From contig JAZDOH010000071.1 in assembly GCA_043798815.1 (NCBI GenBank), forward strand, positions 1-21,448: a stretch of 21,448 bases of DNA, written 5' to 3'. The stretch is from JAZDOH01 sp043798815. Its GTDB lineage: Bacteria > Patescibacteriota > Gracilibacteria > UM-FILTER-43-11. Shown in pieces: positions 1 through 7,020 of this stretch. The position numbers and the translations under genes are program-made. The notes under the pieces are model-generated. The model saw only the letters and a program-made list of their open reading frames with translations. It ran no database searches and was not told the origin of the DNA. The stretch's first letter is position 1. Each line of letters opens with the position of its first letter.

Positions 1-22
1 ATACGTGGGAGATTCTACCACA

Positions 23-68
23 TACTTGTCATTCTTGTGAATGATACAGTTTTTTTGATTGACAAGTA
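23..68. promoter_or_regulatory. Operator-like 9-bp inverted repeat upstream of the RM operon
   Basis: A perfect inverted repeat, TACTTGTCA (23-31) and TGACAAGTA (60-68), is separated by 28 nt. The right arm overlaps the TTGACA -35 box of the restriction-modification promoter, so a bound protein would block transcription. A second small dyad, TCATTC/GAATGA with a 4-nt loop (29-44) followed by a T run, lies inside it. It could instead be the terminator of a gene upstream of the window. No controller (C) protein gene is visible, so the binding factor, if any, is unknown. Confidence 0.4.
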
Positions 69-87
69 AACAAAGGTTTACTATTCT
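59..87 (+). promoter_or_regulatory. Sigma70-type promoter for the restriction-modification pair
   Basis: A perfect TTGACA (59-64) is followed after 17 nt by TATTCT (82-87). Transcription would begin near 94, giving a leader of about 35 nt before the ATG at 129. That leader contains no clear Shine-Dalgarno motif. Confidence 0.6.
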
Positions 88-128
88 TAGGGTAGGTGAT
101 GATGATAAACTATTTTTAATCTGACCTT

Positions 129-719
129 ATGGGGAAAAAATTACTTCCACTTCAAATTCGGAAAAAATACGAAGTGCATGAATGGAAACACGCTTGCGCT
201 ATTCTCAAAAATGATTTCCCAGACGAATGGGCTGATATTATCGAACTTTTATCAAATTTTAAACTGTGCAAAAGCTGGATAACAAAAGGCGGCGGGCGAA
301 AATCAAAAGTTTCAGAAGCTATTGATCAATTTCTTTATGATAAGGGATGGGTTGAAAAAGAATTTAAAACTTCTGTTAAGGTTGATGAAAATACGATGGA
401 TTCGCCAACACATAAAGTGGACTGTTATAAAAATCAAGTTGCTCTTGAAATTGAATGGAATAATAAAGATCCGTTTTTTGATCGCGATCTCAATAACTTC
501 CGATTGCTTTTTGACCTCAGAGCAATAAGCGTTGGCGTAATAATTACCAGGTGTGATCATCTTCAGGCGGTCTTCAATAAACTGAGAAGGGGGGATTCTT
601 ATGGAGCCTCAACCACCCACATGTCAAAACTGTTGCCCAGAATAGAAGGGGGAGGAGGCGCGGGTTGTCCAATATTGGTTTTTGGCATAACCGACAAGCT
701 ATATAATGAAAAATGTTAA
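129..719 (+). CDS. BglII/BstYI-family type II restriction endonuclease
   Basis: This 196-aa protein resembles the BglII/BstYI family of type II endonucleases, which cut within AGATCT or RGATCY sites. The visible active-site pattern is Asp98, then Glu107 and Glu109 (VALEIEW). This matches the family's D-x8-E-x-Q/E arrangement (Asp84, Glu93, Gln95 in BglII), with Glu in place of the last Gln. Also family-like are the GGGRKSK stretch (54-60), the WNNKDPFFDRDL segment (110-121) and the strand VGVIITR (135-141). The length is typical. The gene overlaps the downstream methyltransferase by 14 nt, so the two are probably translationally coupled. Base composition is more AT-rich than in most of the window, consistent with horizontal transfer. 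The actual recognition sequence cannot be read from the sequence. Confidence 0.85.
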   Translation: MGKKLLPLQIRKKYEVHEWKHACAILKNDFPDEWADIIELLSNFKLCKSWITKGGGRKSKVSEAIDQFLYDKGWVEKEFKTSVKVDENTMDSPTHKVDCYKNQVALEIEWNNKDPFFDRDLNNFRLLFDLRAISVGVIITRCDHLQAVFNKLRRGDSYGASTTHMSKLLPRIEGGGGAGCPILVFGITDKLYNEKC

Positions 720-1386
720 AACTACATCAGTGGCACAAGATTTCATCAATGAAATTAAAACCGGAAATTATGGAACAATTTTGGCTGATCCGCCATGGCG
801 CTTTAATAATAGAACAGGCAAAATTGCGCCCGAACATAAAAGGCTTAACCGTTATGATACGTTATCTTTAGAGGAAATTAAGGAGATTCCAGTTTCAATG
901 ATTGCGGCAGAAAAAAGTCACTTATATTTATGGGTGCCCAATGCCCTCATCCCTGAAGGTCTTGAAGTTTTAAAAGCTTGGGGATTCAAATACAAAACCA
1001 ATATCGTTTGGCATAAAATAAGGAAAGATGGCGGTCCGGATGGAAGGGGTGTTGGATTTTATTTTAGAAATACGACTGAAATTGTGCTCTTCGGCACCAG
1101 GGGGAGTTTGCGAACGCTCCAGCCTGGGAGAAGCCAGGTAAATATCATCAAATCCAGAAAACAAGAACATTCACGAAAACCTAATGGATTGTATGACATT
1201 ATTGAAGAATGCAGTCCTGGACCCTATTTAGAACTTTTTGCGCGTGGAGGAAGACAAAATTGGGATGTTTGGGGAAACCAAGCAGAAAATTATAAACCAG
1301 ATTGGCCAACTTATAAAAATCATAGCCAAATCCAAGTTCCAAAATCCGATTTCGATAAAACAAAACTAGAATTGGTAACGTGGTAG
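706..1386 (+). CDS. MT-A70-family N6-adenine DNA methyltransferase
   Basis: This 226-aa protein belongs to the MT-A70 family of AdoMet-dependent N6-adenine methyltransferases. The catalytic DPPW motif is at residues 28-31 (ILADPPWRF). The family strands LYLWVPNAL and TEIVLFGTRG follow, and the C-terminal signature LELFARGGRQNWDVWGNQ is intact. It overlaps the 3' end of the endonuclease gene, so it most likely protects the host by methylating adenine in the shared target. This gene order (endonuclease first, modification enzyme translated from the overlap) is slightly unusual, because many RM systems express the methylase first. MT-A70 enzymes also occur as phage orphan methylases, but here the overlap argues for an RM partner. 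The gene is convergent with the ATPase gene, whose stop is at 1414. Confidence 0.88.
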   Translation: MKNVKTTSVAQDFINEIKTGNYGTILADPPWRFNNRTGKIAPEHKRLNRYDTLSLEEIKEIPVSMIAAEKSHLYLWVPNALIPEGLEVLKAWGFKYKTNIVWHKIRKDGGPDGRGVGFYFRNTTEIVLFGTRGSLRTLQPGRSQVNIIKSRKQEHSRKPNGLYDIIEECSPGPYLELFARGGRQNWDVWGNQAENYKPDWPTYKNHSQIQVPKSDFDKTKLELVTW

Positions 1387-1413
1387 AGAGTGGCGCGAAG
1401 GTGCTACCGGTGA

Positions 1414-4071
1414 CTATTTTAAGTTTTCCGGATCTATTTCCTCCTCTCTCCGTTTGGGTTTTCCGGGTCTTAACGCTTGAGGCACACGGCCTTCTTCGAT
1501 CTTTTTTGGAGTTTGAGCCCAGCGGAGGATTTTTTCTTCAACCACCTCGCGAGGGGTGCAGTAGCGTTCACGGGACAAGCGGATGATTTTGTCGCGGCGG
1601 CCTTCTTCCGGATTCGCTTCTGGCGGAGGCAGGGTGCTGACGGAGAAAGTTTTTGAAGGCATGCCATCGATCATCAGCGTGGTGTAGTTATGGTATTTTG
1701 GCAGATCCACGATGTCATTCGGCAACACTTCTTCGGAAAATTGCATGGAGAAAAACTCGGCGTCGTCGTAGCCCACCTGGAAGCAGACGATGGAACCGAC
1801 GTTTCCAAACACCGCGTCGCGAACTTCTTCCGGCATTTGGTTGATGTATTGGTTGGCCATGGTGAGATCCAGGCGGTATTTGCGCGCTTCAGAGAGAATG
1901 GTGGCGAACGCGTCGGTGGCGAAATTCTGGAATTCGTCGACGTACAGGTAGAAGTCTTTGCGGTCTTTTTCCGCGATGTCCGCGCGGCTCATGGCGTCGA
2001 GCTGGAACTTGGTGATGAGCATGGATCCGAGGAGCGAGGAGTTGTCTTCGCCGATCTTGCCTTTCGATAAATTCACGATGATGATTTTTCCCGAATCTAT
2101 CATGAAGCGGATGTTTACGGTGGATTTGACCTGCCCCACGATGTTGCGGATGAGGGGGGAGGAAAGGAATTGGCCGACTTTGTTTTGGATGGGCGAGATG
2201 GCCTCGGTTCGGAATTTGTCCTGCATTTTGGCGAACTCATCTTCCCAAAAACTTCGGACGGTTGGGTTTGTGACGCTGGCTACCACTTTGCGACGATACT
2301 CGTTGTCTACTAGAATCCGCATGATTCCGAGCATGGAGGTGTTGGGATATTCGGCGAGAGCGAGCAGGCAGTTGCGGAGAATGTGTTCGAGCCGCGGGCC
2401 CCAGCTTTCCGCGTACATTTTCTTGAACACGCCCAAAAGTCCGGAAACCATCAGGTTGCGGCGATTCGGATCATCCGTATATTCGAGCATGTTGAAAGCA
2501 AAGGGGTGTGAAACGTCTGATGGATCGAGGATGGCGACGTCGTTGGTGCGGTTCGCCGGGATAAAATCAATGACGGCTTCGGCCAAATCCCCGTGCGGAT
2601 CCACCACCGCCACTCCTTTACCCGCGCGGATGTCGGAGCAGAGCATGTTTTGGAGGAGAACGGATTTACCCATGCCGGTTTTCCCGATGATGTACACGTG
2701 GCGACGGCGGTCTTCGGATTTGATTCCGAATTGTTCCTGGTGCCCACGGAAATTGGTGGTGCCAAGAATGGTGAGATCTTCCGCAGGGTAACTCCCCACG
2801 ATGGGAAGATCTCCAGGCGGTTCGAGTTTGCGGGAAGTGACCCACAGGATGTTCGGGGTTCCGATACTCATGTGAGGCATGTGGTACAGCGTTGCCACTT
2901 CTTCCGTGTTCAGCACCATGGGATCACTGACCAACCGCTGCTGGTAGCGTTTGAAAATGAGGCGATTGTTTTCGTTGACCCGCCGGATCAAAAACCCATT
3001 CATGTTGGGGAGGTTGAACTGCTTAAAGCTCCCTGCCATTTCTTTGAGTTTCACCTCGGCCATGTCCATGTTTTCCGCCCGGGGGATGTAAACGAGGCGA
3101 ATGCTCGTGTCAAAACACAGCCGCGTGACTTTATCAACGGCGGCGGAAACGGGGTCTTCCCGTTCGTGCGTGCGGGAGACTTCCTCGCGCAAATCATCCT
3201 CATCCGCCATGGCCATGTCGAGATTGGTTCCCCGGAATCCGCGCAAAGCCCAAAAGAAAAAGAAGAGGGGGGATAAAAACAAACGGTTCCAAAAACCGCG
3301 AACGAGGTACACGTTGGTGGCGAATTTTTCCAGCCACCAAACATTGGAAAATAGCCCGCCGCTCACGAGCTTTAAGCATTTGATGGCCCGATGCTTCCAC
3401 CACTCGCTCAGCGGCTGAATGACGATTTGGATCCAGGCCTGTTCATCGGTTGCATTGAGTTTGCTGAGTGTGGCCGTGATGCCGGCGAGGGGTTCGGTGG
3501 GCACGCGGGTTAGTTTGTCTTCAAATTGGGGATAGCGTTTGATCGGATAAACAACCGGGTCATCGAACTTCAACTCCGCCGTAACGGCCACATGTCCGGG
3601 AGGGATGATGCCGTATTTGATCATTTTTTTTGATGAAGGCATCACGGAAGGGCCCGCCTGCACTTTGGATTCGAGGACGGGGAAAGGGTTTTGCGCGTAA
3701 TCTTCCACCTCGGCGATTTCTATGTCCGGGTATTGGGCGTAAATCTGGTTGGCAACGACGTTCTTGAGCCGCCGCGGGCACCAGATGAAAAACTGAATTT
3801 TGTTTTTGATCGAAGCGATTTCTAAACTGATGCGCGGTTGTGGCCGACCCATCAAATAATCAAAAAATGAGTGATTCTGGCTGATTCCGTGTAGAGCCGC
3901 AAAAATCTGTTCCGCCACAATGGGTCCGCGTTCATTGAGTTTGGAGATGGCCACGCGATAAACCGTGGTTTCCAGGTGTTTATTAAAACGGTTCCGTCGG
4001 CCAGAAAGATAAATTCGCGACAGGAAATTTAAAACCAATAAACCTCCAATGATGACCCAAATCCAATTCAT
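1414..4071 (-). CDS. Membrane-anchored TraG/VirD4-like (DUF87/HerA-type) DNA-translocating ATPase
   Basis: A large ATPase of 885 aa from the ATG at 4071, or 894 aa from an upstream in-frame TTG at 4098. The ATG is preferred because a TACAAT hexamer lies just upstream of it. An N-terminal transmembrane helix (IWVIIGGLLVLNFL) is followed by a second hydrophobic stretch (LFLSPLFFFFWAL) near residue 275. The Walker A motif GKTGMGKS is near residue 470 and the Walker B-like LYVDEFQNF near 715. The region after Walker B (MANQYINQMP, then FGNVGSIVCFQVG) matches the TraD/TraG C-terminal part of conjugative coupling proteins. Such ATPases move DNA or protein through type IV secretion or pilus-like machines. 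No other secretion gene is adjacent, so it is an orphan here. Its exact role in the cell is unknown. Confidence 0.85.
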   Translation of the reverse strand: MNWIWVIIGGLLVLNFLSRIYLSGRRNRFNKHLETTVYRVAISKLNERGPIVAEQIFAALHGISQNHSFFDYLMGRPQPRISLEIASIKNKIQFFIWCPRRLKNVVANQIYAQYPDIEIAEVEDYAQNPFPVLESKVQAGPSVMPSSKKMIKYGIIPPGHVAVTAELKFDDPVVYPIKRYPQFEDKLTRVPTEPLAGITATLSKLNATDEQAWIQIVIQPLSEWWKHRAIKCLKLVSGGLFSNVWWLEKFATNVYLVRGFWNRLFLSPLFFFFWALRGFRGTNLDMAMADEDDLREEVSRTHEREDPVSAAVDKVTRLCFDTSIRLVYIPRAENMDMAEVKLKEMAGSFKQFNLPNMNGFLIRRVNENNRLIFKRYQQRLVSDPMVLNTEEVATLYHMPHMSIGTPNILWVTSRKLEPPGDLPIVGSYPAEDLTILGTTNFRGHQEQFGIKSEDRRRHVYIIGKTGMGKSVLLQNMLCSDIRAGKGVAVVDPHGDLAEAVIDFIPANRTNDVAILDPSDVSHPFAFNMLEYTDDPNRRNLMVSGLLGVFKKMYAESWGPRLEHILRNCLLALAEYPNTSMLGIMRILVDNEYRRKVVASVTNPTVRSFWEDEFAKMQDKFRTEAISPIQNKVGQFLSSPLIRNIVGQVKSTVNIRFMIDSGKIIIVNLSKGKIGEDNSSLLGSMLITKFQLDAMSRADIAEKDRKDFYLYVDEFQNFATDAFATILSEARKYRLDLTMANQYINQMPEEVRDAVFGNVGSIVCFQVGYDDAEFFSMQFSEEVLPNDIVDLPKYHNYTTLMIDGMPSKTFSVSTLPPPEANPEEGRRDKIIRLSRERYCTPREVVEEKILRWAQTPKKIEEGRVPQALRPGKPKRREEEIDPENLK

Positions 4072-4079
4072 TGGCTTAT

Positions 4080-4085
4080 ATTGTA
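4080..4085 (-). promoter_or_regulatory. -10 element of the ATPase gene (leaderless type)
   Basis: On the minus strand TACAAT occupies 4085-4080, with 8 nt between it and the ATG at 4071. A start point at the usual distance would fall within about two bases of the start codon. No convincing -35 box is seen. Confidence 0.4.
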
Positions 4086-4109
4086 GCGAATTAGGCAAAA
4101 ATTGAATAG

Positions 4110-4115
4110 TATAAG
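4110..4115 (+). promoter_or_regulatory. -10 element of the glycosyltransferase gene (leaderless type)
   Basis: TATAAG (4110-4115) lies 5 nt upstream of the ATG at 4121, which would place the transcript start at the start codon. The -35 region is weak. Confidence 0.35.
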
Positions 4116-4120
4116 GTCAT

Positions 4121-5215
4121 ATGAAAATAGTCATTGTCCATGAAATGCTGGTGAAACTGGGAGGCGCGGAGCGAGTGGTGAAAAAACTTTCCGACCTGTT
4201 TCCGTCGGCGCCCCTCTATACCCTGTTCCATGATCCAGAATCCACAGACGAGCTGTTCGCGGGGCGGGATATCCGGACGTCGTCGCTGCAAAAATACTTC
4301 CGGCGCATCAAAAACGCCAAATTTTTGCTCCCCAAAATGAGCCGGGCAGTTGAGGAATGGGATTTTAGCGGTTATGACGTGGTGATTTCTTCAAGCTCAG
4401 CTTTTGCGCACGGAATCCGAACGGGCAAACGCACCCGCCACATTTGCTACTGCCATTCCCCCATGCGCTACGCCTGGGATTACACCCATGAATATGTTCG
4501 GGGGTTTTCGACTTTTAAGCGATATGCCATTGCAAAACTTCTCCACCCCATCCGCCAATGGGACTATTTGAGTTCTGATTCCGCCAACGTGATTTTGGCC
4601 AATTCCCGCCACGTGCAAAAACGGATAGCCAAGTATTGGAGAAAACCAAGTGAGGTAGTGTATCCGCCCGTGAACGTGAAGCGCTTTACTCCCACCACGA
4701 GTCATGAGAATTTCTTCCTGATCGTTTCGGCGCTCACGGCTTTTAAGCGGATTGATTTGGCTGTTAGGGCGTTCAACAATCTCGGCCATCGCTTGGTGAT
4801 TATTGGCGATGGAGCCGACCTACCGTATTTAAAGTCGATTGCCAAAAGCAACATTGAATTCCTGGGCCGCTTGCCAGATGAAGCAGTGAAACGCTATTAC
4901 GAGCACTGTCGTGGCTTTATTTTCCCCGGCGAGGAGGATTTTGGAATCACCCCCGTAGAAGCCATGGCCGCCGGCAAACCCGTGCTGGCGTATGGAGTTG
5001 GTGGTGTAACGGAGAGTGTGGTTCCCGGTGTGAGCGGAGAGCTGTTTAAAGAACCGACGGCTGAATCCCTGCAGGCAGGCGTGGATCGACTGATTTTTTA
5101 CGAACCCCAATACGATCCTCAAAAAATCCGTGCCATCGCCGAGCAATTTGATGAATCAAAATTTGAAAACGCATTCTATCGGGTGCTGCGGGGGTCGGGT
5201 TGGACATCCCAATAG
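4121..5215 (+). CDS. Glycosyltransferase family 4 (GT-B fold)
   Basis: A 364-aa retaining GT-B glycosyltransferase that transfers a sugar from a nucleotide-sugar donor, probably to a cell-surface glycan. The N-terminal domain opens with MKIVIVHEMLVKLGGAERVV, whose GGAERV acceptor-side loop is typical of family 4. The middle contains FLIVSALTAFKRIDLAVRAF, the usual start of the donor-binding domain. The nucleotide-sugar motif EEDFGITPVEAMAAGKPV sits near residues 271-288 and holds the E-x7-E pair. Length is normal for the family. Donor and acceptor cannot be determined, although similar proteins are often annotated as mannosyltransferases. The gene is divergent from the ATPase, and its 3' end overlaps the convergent lipoprotein gene by 40 nt. 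Confidence 0.9.
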   Translation: MKIVIVHEMLVKLGGAERVVKKLSDLFPSAPLYTLFHDPESTDELFAGRDIRTSSLQKYFRRIKNAKFLLPKMSRAVEEWDFSGYDVVISSSSAFAHGIRTGKRTRHICYCHSPMRYAWDYTHEYVRGFSTFKRYAIAKLLHPIRQWDYLSSDSANVILANSRHVQKRIAKYWRKPSEVVYPPVNVKRFTPTTSHENFFLIVSALTAFKRIDLAVRAFNNLGHRLVIIGDGADLPYLKSIAKSNIEFLGRLPDEAVKRYYEHCRGFIFPGEEDFGITPVEAMAAGKPVLAYGVGGVTESVVPGVSGELFKEPTAESLQAGVDRLIFYEPQYDPQKIRAIAEQFDESKFENAFYRVLRGSGWTSQ

Positions 5216-5658
5216 GTTTCATTAACCTTACTCATAAGCCCGAACCAGTCGAGATCTTTCCAATATTGCTCCCCCTTGCCGGTAAATATGATTTTTCGCC
5301 ATCGGCAGTAACGTACGTATTCTGGGGGATATTTTGAAAGTTCCTCCTTAAGGAGATCTAAATAAATGAATAAATCCGAGAGGCTGTCTAAATCGTCGTC
5401 TGGATCTATTGTAAATTCAATTTTTAACCCATATCGTCGTTTAAAGTGCAACAAAAGTTTCAAAACATCTCTACGTACATCTATCCCTAGTATCTCTGCA
5501 CAGCTCATGTCATCTAACGATTTCTTTTTCCCTGGCATCGCAGCACATCCAGCTAAAACAAGGGTCATTCCACTTAAAATCGAAAGAAAGCTGCGACGAG
5601 AAAGAAGGTATCCCTGGTGATCGCGATCGGGAACTTTAGGCGAATGCTCGTTTCCCAA
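5176..5658 (-). CDS. Tat-exported putative lipoprotein, possibly truncated
   Basis: A 160-aa protein with a twin-arginine signal and lipobox. SRRSFL (20-25) is followed by a hydrophobic core and LAGC (35-38), so the mature protein would be lipidated at Cys38, with Ala at +2. The start is TTG at 5658; no in-frame ATG precedes the signal. The mature part (about 120 aa, acidic and helical, with YPPEYVRYCRWRKIIFTG) faintly resembles the start of putative secreted zinc-peptidase-like proteins. No HExxH is present, so if that resemblance is real the protein is truncated. Its last 13 codons overlap the 3' end of the convergent glycosyltransferase gene. A 22-codon reading frame (5704-5636, minus strand, ATG start) overlaps the 5' end in another frame. 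Function unknown. Confidence 0.65.
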   Translation of the reverse strand: MGNEHSPKVPDRDHQGYLLSRRSFLSILSGMTLVLAGCAAMPGKKKSLDDMSCAEILGIDVRRDVLKLLLHFKRRYGLKIEFTIDPDDDLDSLSDLFIYLDLLKEELSKYPPEYVRYCRWRKIIFTGKGEQYWKDLDWFGLMSKVNETYWDVQPDPRSTR

Positions 5659-5769
5659 TGCTGTTGCTAACCTGTCCCGAAAAGGCCAAAAGAAGGCATG
5701 ACATGGCTCTTTGCAGCTTTTGGGAAGTTCCCCTGAATGTTTCCGTGAAGAGTAAAAATCACAAGACGT

Positions 5770-5797
5770 ATTATAGCAATTTTTTAATATTTGTCAA
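5770..5797 (-). promoter_or_regulatory. Near-consensus sigma70 promoter of the lipoprotein gene
   Basis: On the minus strand TTGACA (5797-5792) and TATAAT (5775-5770) are separated by 16 nt, with an extended TG before the -10. This is the best sigma70 match in the window. Transcription would start near 5763, leaving about 105 nt of untranslated leader before the TTG start at 5658. Confidence 0.75.
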
Positions 5798-5832
5798 ATC
5801 ATTGCCAATTCGAAGGTGTGGTGACCCTTTTT

Positions 5833-5888
5833 GGACTACTTTTTAAGTGTTTCGCTTTTAGTCCTGCTTTGGCATTATTTGCGAAACA
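5833..5888. repeat. Two interlocked inverted repeats (pseudoknot-like) beside the recombinase
   Basis: GGACTA (5833-5838) pairs with TAGTCC (5859-5864), and TGTTTCGC (5848-5855) pairs with GCGAAACA (5881-5888). The order A-B-A'-B' has connecting segments of 9, 3 and 16 nt, which is the topology of an H-type RNA pseudoknot. As DNA it could equally be a set of recombinase-binding arms. It lies 13 nt beyond the recombinase stop codon, in non-coding sequence. Confidence 0.4.
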
Positions 5889-5901
5889 TCTTGAAAGTGC
5901 A

Positions 5902-6447
5902 TTAAAAGCGACCCGGTCTGTAATCATTGACCCATCGAATCTGTTCCATTGGGCTAGAAATTTTTGGAAAATCTTGGCTAGCAAATTGTTGGTAGCGCTT
6001 AGTAGTTTTTAAATTTTTATGCCCAAGCAGTTTTTTAACATATTCCATGCTAATGCCATCTTCCAGTAGATGCACGCCAAAACTGTCACGCAGTGACTTG
6101 AATGTCGCTGGCTTTGTAATCATCGCTCGTTTGAGCGCCCGCTTGAACATGATCTGCACATTACGAACAGAAAATGGAATTCCGTGTTCGCGGCTAAAAA
6201 TAAAAGCCTCAGGCGCTTTGTCTTTTGCTAGCTGCCACAGTTCTATCCGCAACTTATTCGGCAAAATCGTCGTGCGCCCCCAAACATGAATTACTCCCTT
6301 TTCCAAATCAATATCCTTCAATCTCAAATTCACCATTTCTTTCGCACACAAACCCGCCGCGTACGCTAAAGCCACAATCAGCCGGTGCTGAGAAAGACGA
6401 ATTTTGGATAACAATCGCGTGATTTCACTTCTGGTCAAAATTGTCAT
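5902..6447 (-). CDS. Short, degenerate tyrosine recombinase (catalytic domain only)
   Basis: A 181-aa protein that covers only the catalytic domain of tyrosine recombinases; the N-terminal SAM-like core-binding domain is missing. The fold is recognisable from YAAGLCAKEMVNLRLKDID (29-47), the box II region FKSLRDSFGVHLLE (116-129), LLGHKNLKTTKRY (140-152) and the nucleophile Tyr152. Key catalytic positions deviate: the first Arg (normally GLR) is Cys34, and the HxxR motif reads KxxR (Lys117, Arg120). His143 and Tyr152 are kept. Loss of the first Arg usually abolishes strand exchange, so the protein may be inactive, may only bind DNA, or may be decaying. TGT at codon 34 is one transition from CGT. 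It follows rpmE by about 50 nt on the same strand. Confidence 0.8.
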   Translation of the reverse strand: MTILTRSEITRLLSKIRLSQHRLIVALAYAAGLCAKEMVNLRLKDIDLEKGVIHVWGRTTILPNKLRIELWQLAKDKAPEAFIFSREHGIPFSVRNVQIMFKRALKRAMITKPATFKSLRDSFGVHLLEDGISMEYVKKLLGHKNLKTTKRYQQFASQDFPKISSPMEQIRWVNDYRPGRF

Positions 6448-6498
6448 GTTTTATTCTCAAAAATATCTTTGGGATTGCCTACCTCAGTAACATAAGTC

Positions 6499-7014
6499 CT
6501 ATTTCTTTTTGACTTTGCCTAGTGGTTTTTTGGAGGTTTTTACCTTTCTTGCCACTGATTTTTTCACTGGAGTTACTTTTTTTGCAACTGGTTTTTTGAC
6601 GAGCCTTGGAGCAATCTTGGCTTTAACGGCAGGCTTTTTGACGGGTTTTGAAACGACTTTTGGAATTGGCGCTTTTATCTTGGACTCTGCGGCGAGTTCC
6701 GCCTTTTCCGTTTCCTTTTCTTGCACTTTTCGGGTGATCTTTTCTTCCAGAGTTTCGGCCTTTTGGGCGGCGCGCTTCTTTTCGACGGCCTTCATTTCTG
6801 CCTGGCGAACTGAGGCGGCGCGTTGCCGGGCCATGAATTTATCTACACGACCGGCCGTATCCACCAGTTTTTGTTTGCCGGTGTAAAACGGATGGCAGGC
6901 ACTGCAAATATCAACGGAATAGGATTCCTTGGTGGAGCCCACAACGTAAGTTGTTCCGCAGGCACAGCGTATTTTAGCTTCTGAATAATATTTAGGGTGG
7001 ATATCTGCTTTCAT
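6499..7014 (-). CDS. rpmE: Ribosomal protein bL31 with a long lysine-rich C-terminal tail
   Basis: Residues 1-68 are a complete bL31 of the zinc-binding (C+) type. MKADIHPKYY opens the protein, Cys17, Cys19, Cys37 and Cys40 form the metal site, and HPFYTGKQKLVDTAGRVDKF closes the core. bL31 sits at the central protuberance and bridges the ribosomal subunits. The protein then continues for about 100 residues: a charged helical stretch (66-118), then Lys/Ala/Pro/Val repeats such as KKPVAKKVTPVKK to the end. Ordinary bL31 is about 65-90 aa, so the tail more than doubles it and resembles histone-H1-like basic tails. It may bind rRNA or be unstructured. The gene starts 6 nt after the stop of the PKD protein gene and is probably co-transcribed with it. 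Confidence 0.93.
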   Translation of the reverse strand: MKADIHPKYYSEAKIRCACGTTYVVGSTKESYSVDICSACHPFYTGKQKLVDTAGRVDKFMARQRAASVRQAEMKAVEKKRAAQKAETLEEKITRKVQEKETEKAELAAESKIKAPIPKVVSKPVKKPAVKAKIAPRLVKKPVAKKVTPVKKSVARKVKTSKKPLGKVKKK

Positions 7015-7020
7015 AGATAC

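Noticed and set aside
1382..1408. GGTAG...CTACC as a terminator between the RM pair and the ATPase gene
   Set aside because: The stem is only 5 bp with a 17-nt loop and no proper T run.
1958..2791. 277-aa plus-strand frame opposite the TraG/VirD4-like ATPase
   Set aside because: It is antisense to the conserved Walker A/B coding region, rich in Arg and Ser, and has no recognisable domains.
5791..6012. 73-aa plus-strand frame across the inverted repeats and the recombinase 3' end
   Set aside because: It overlaps the recombinase coding region on the opposite strand and shows no motif.
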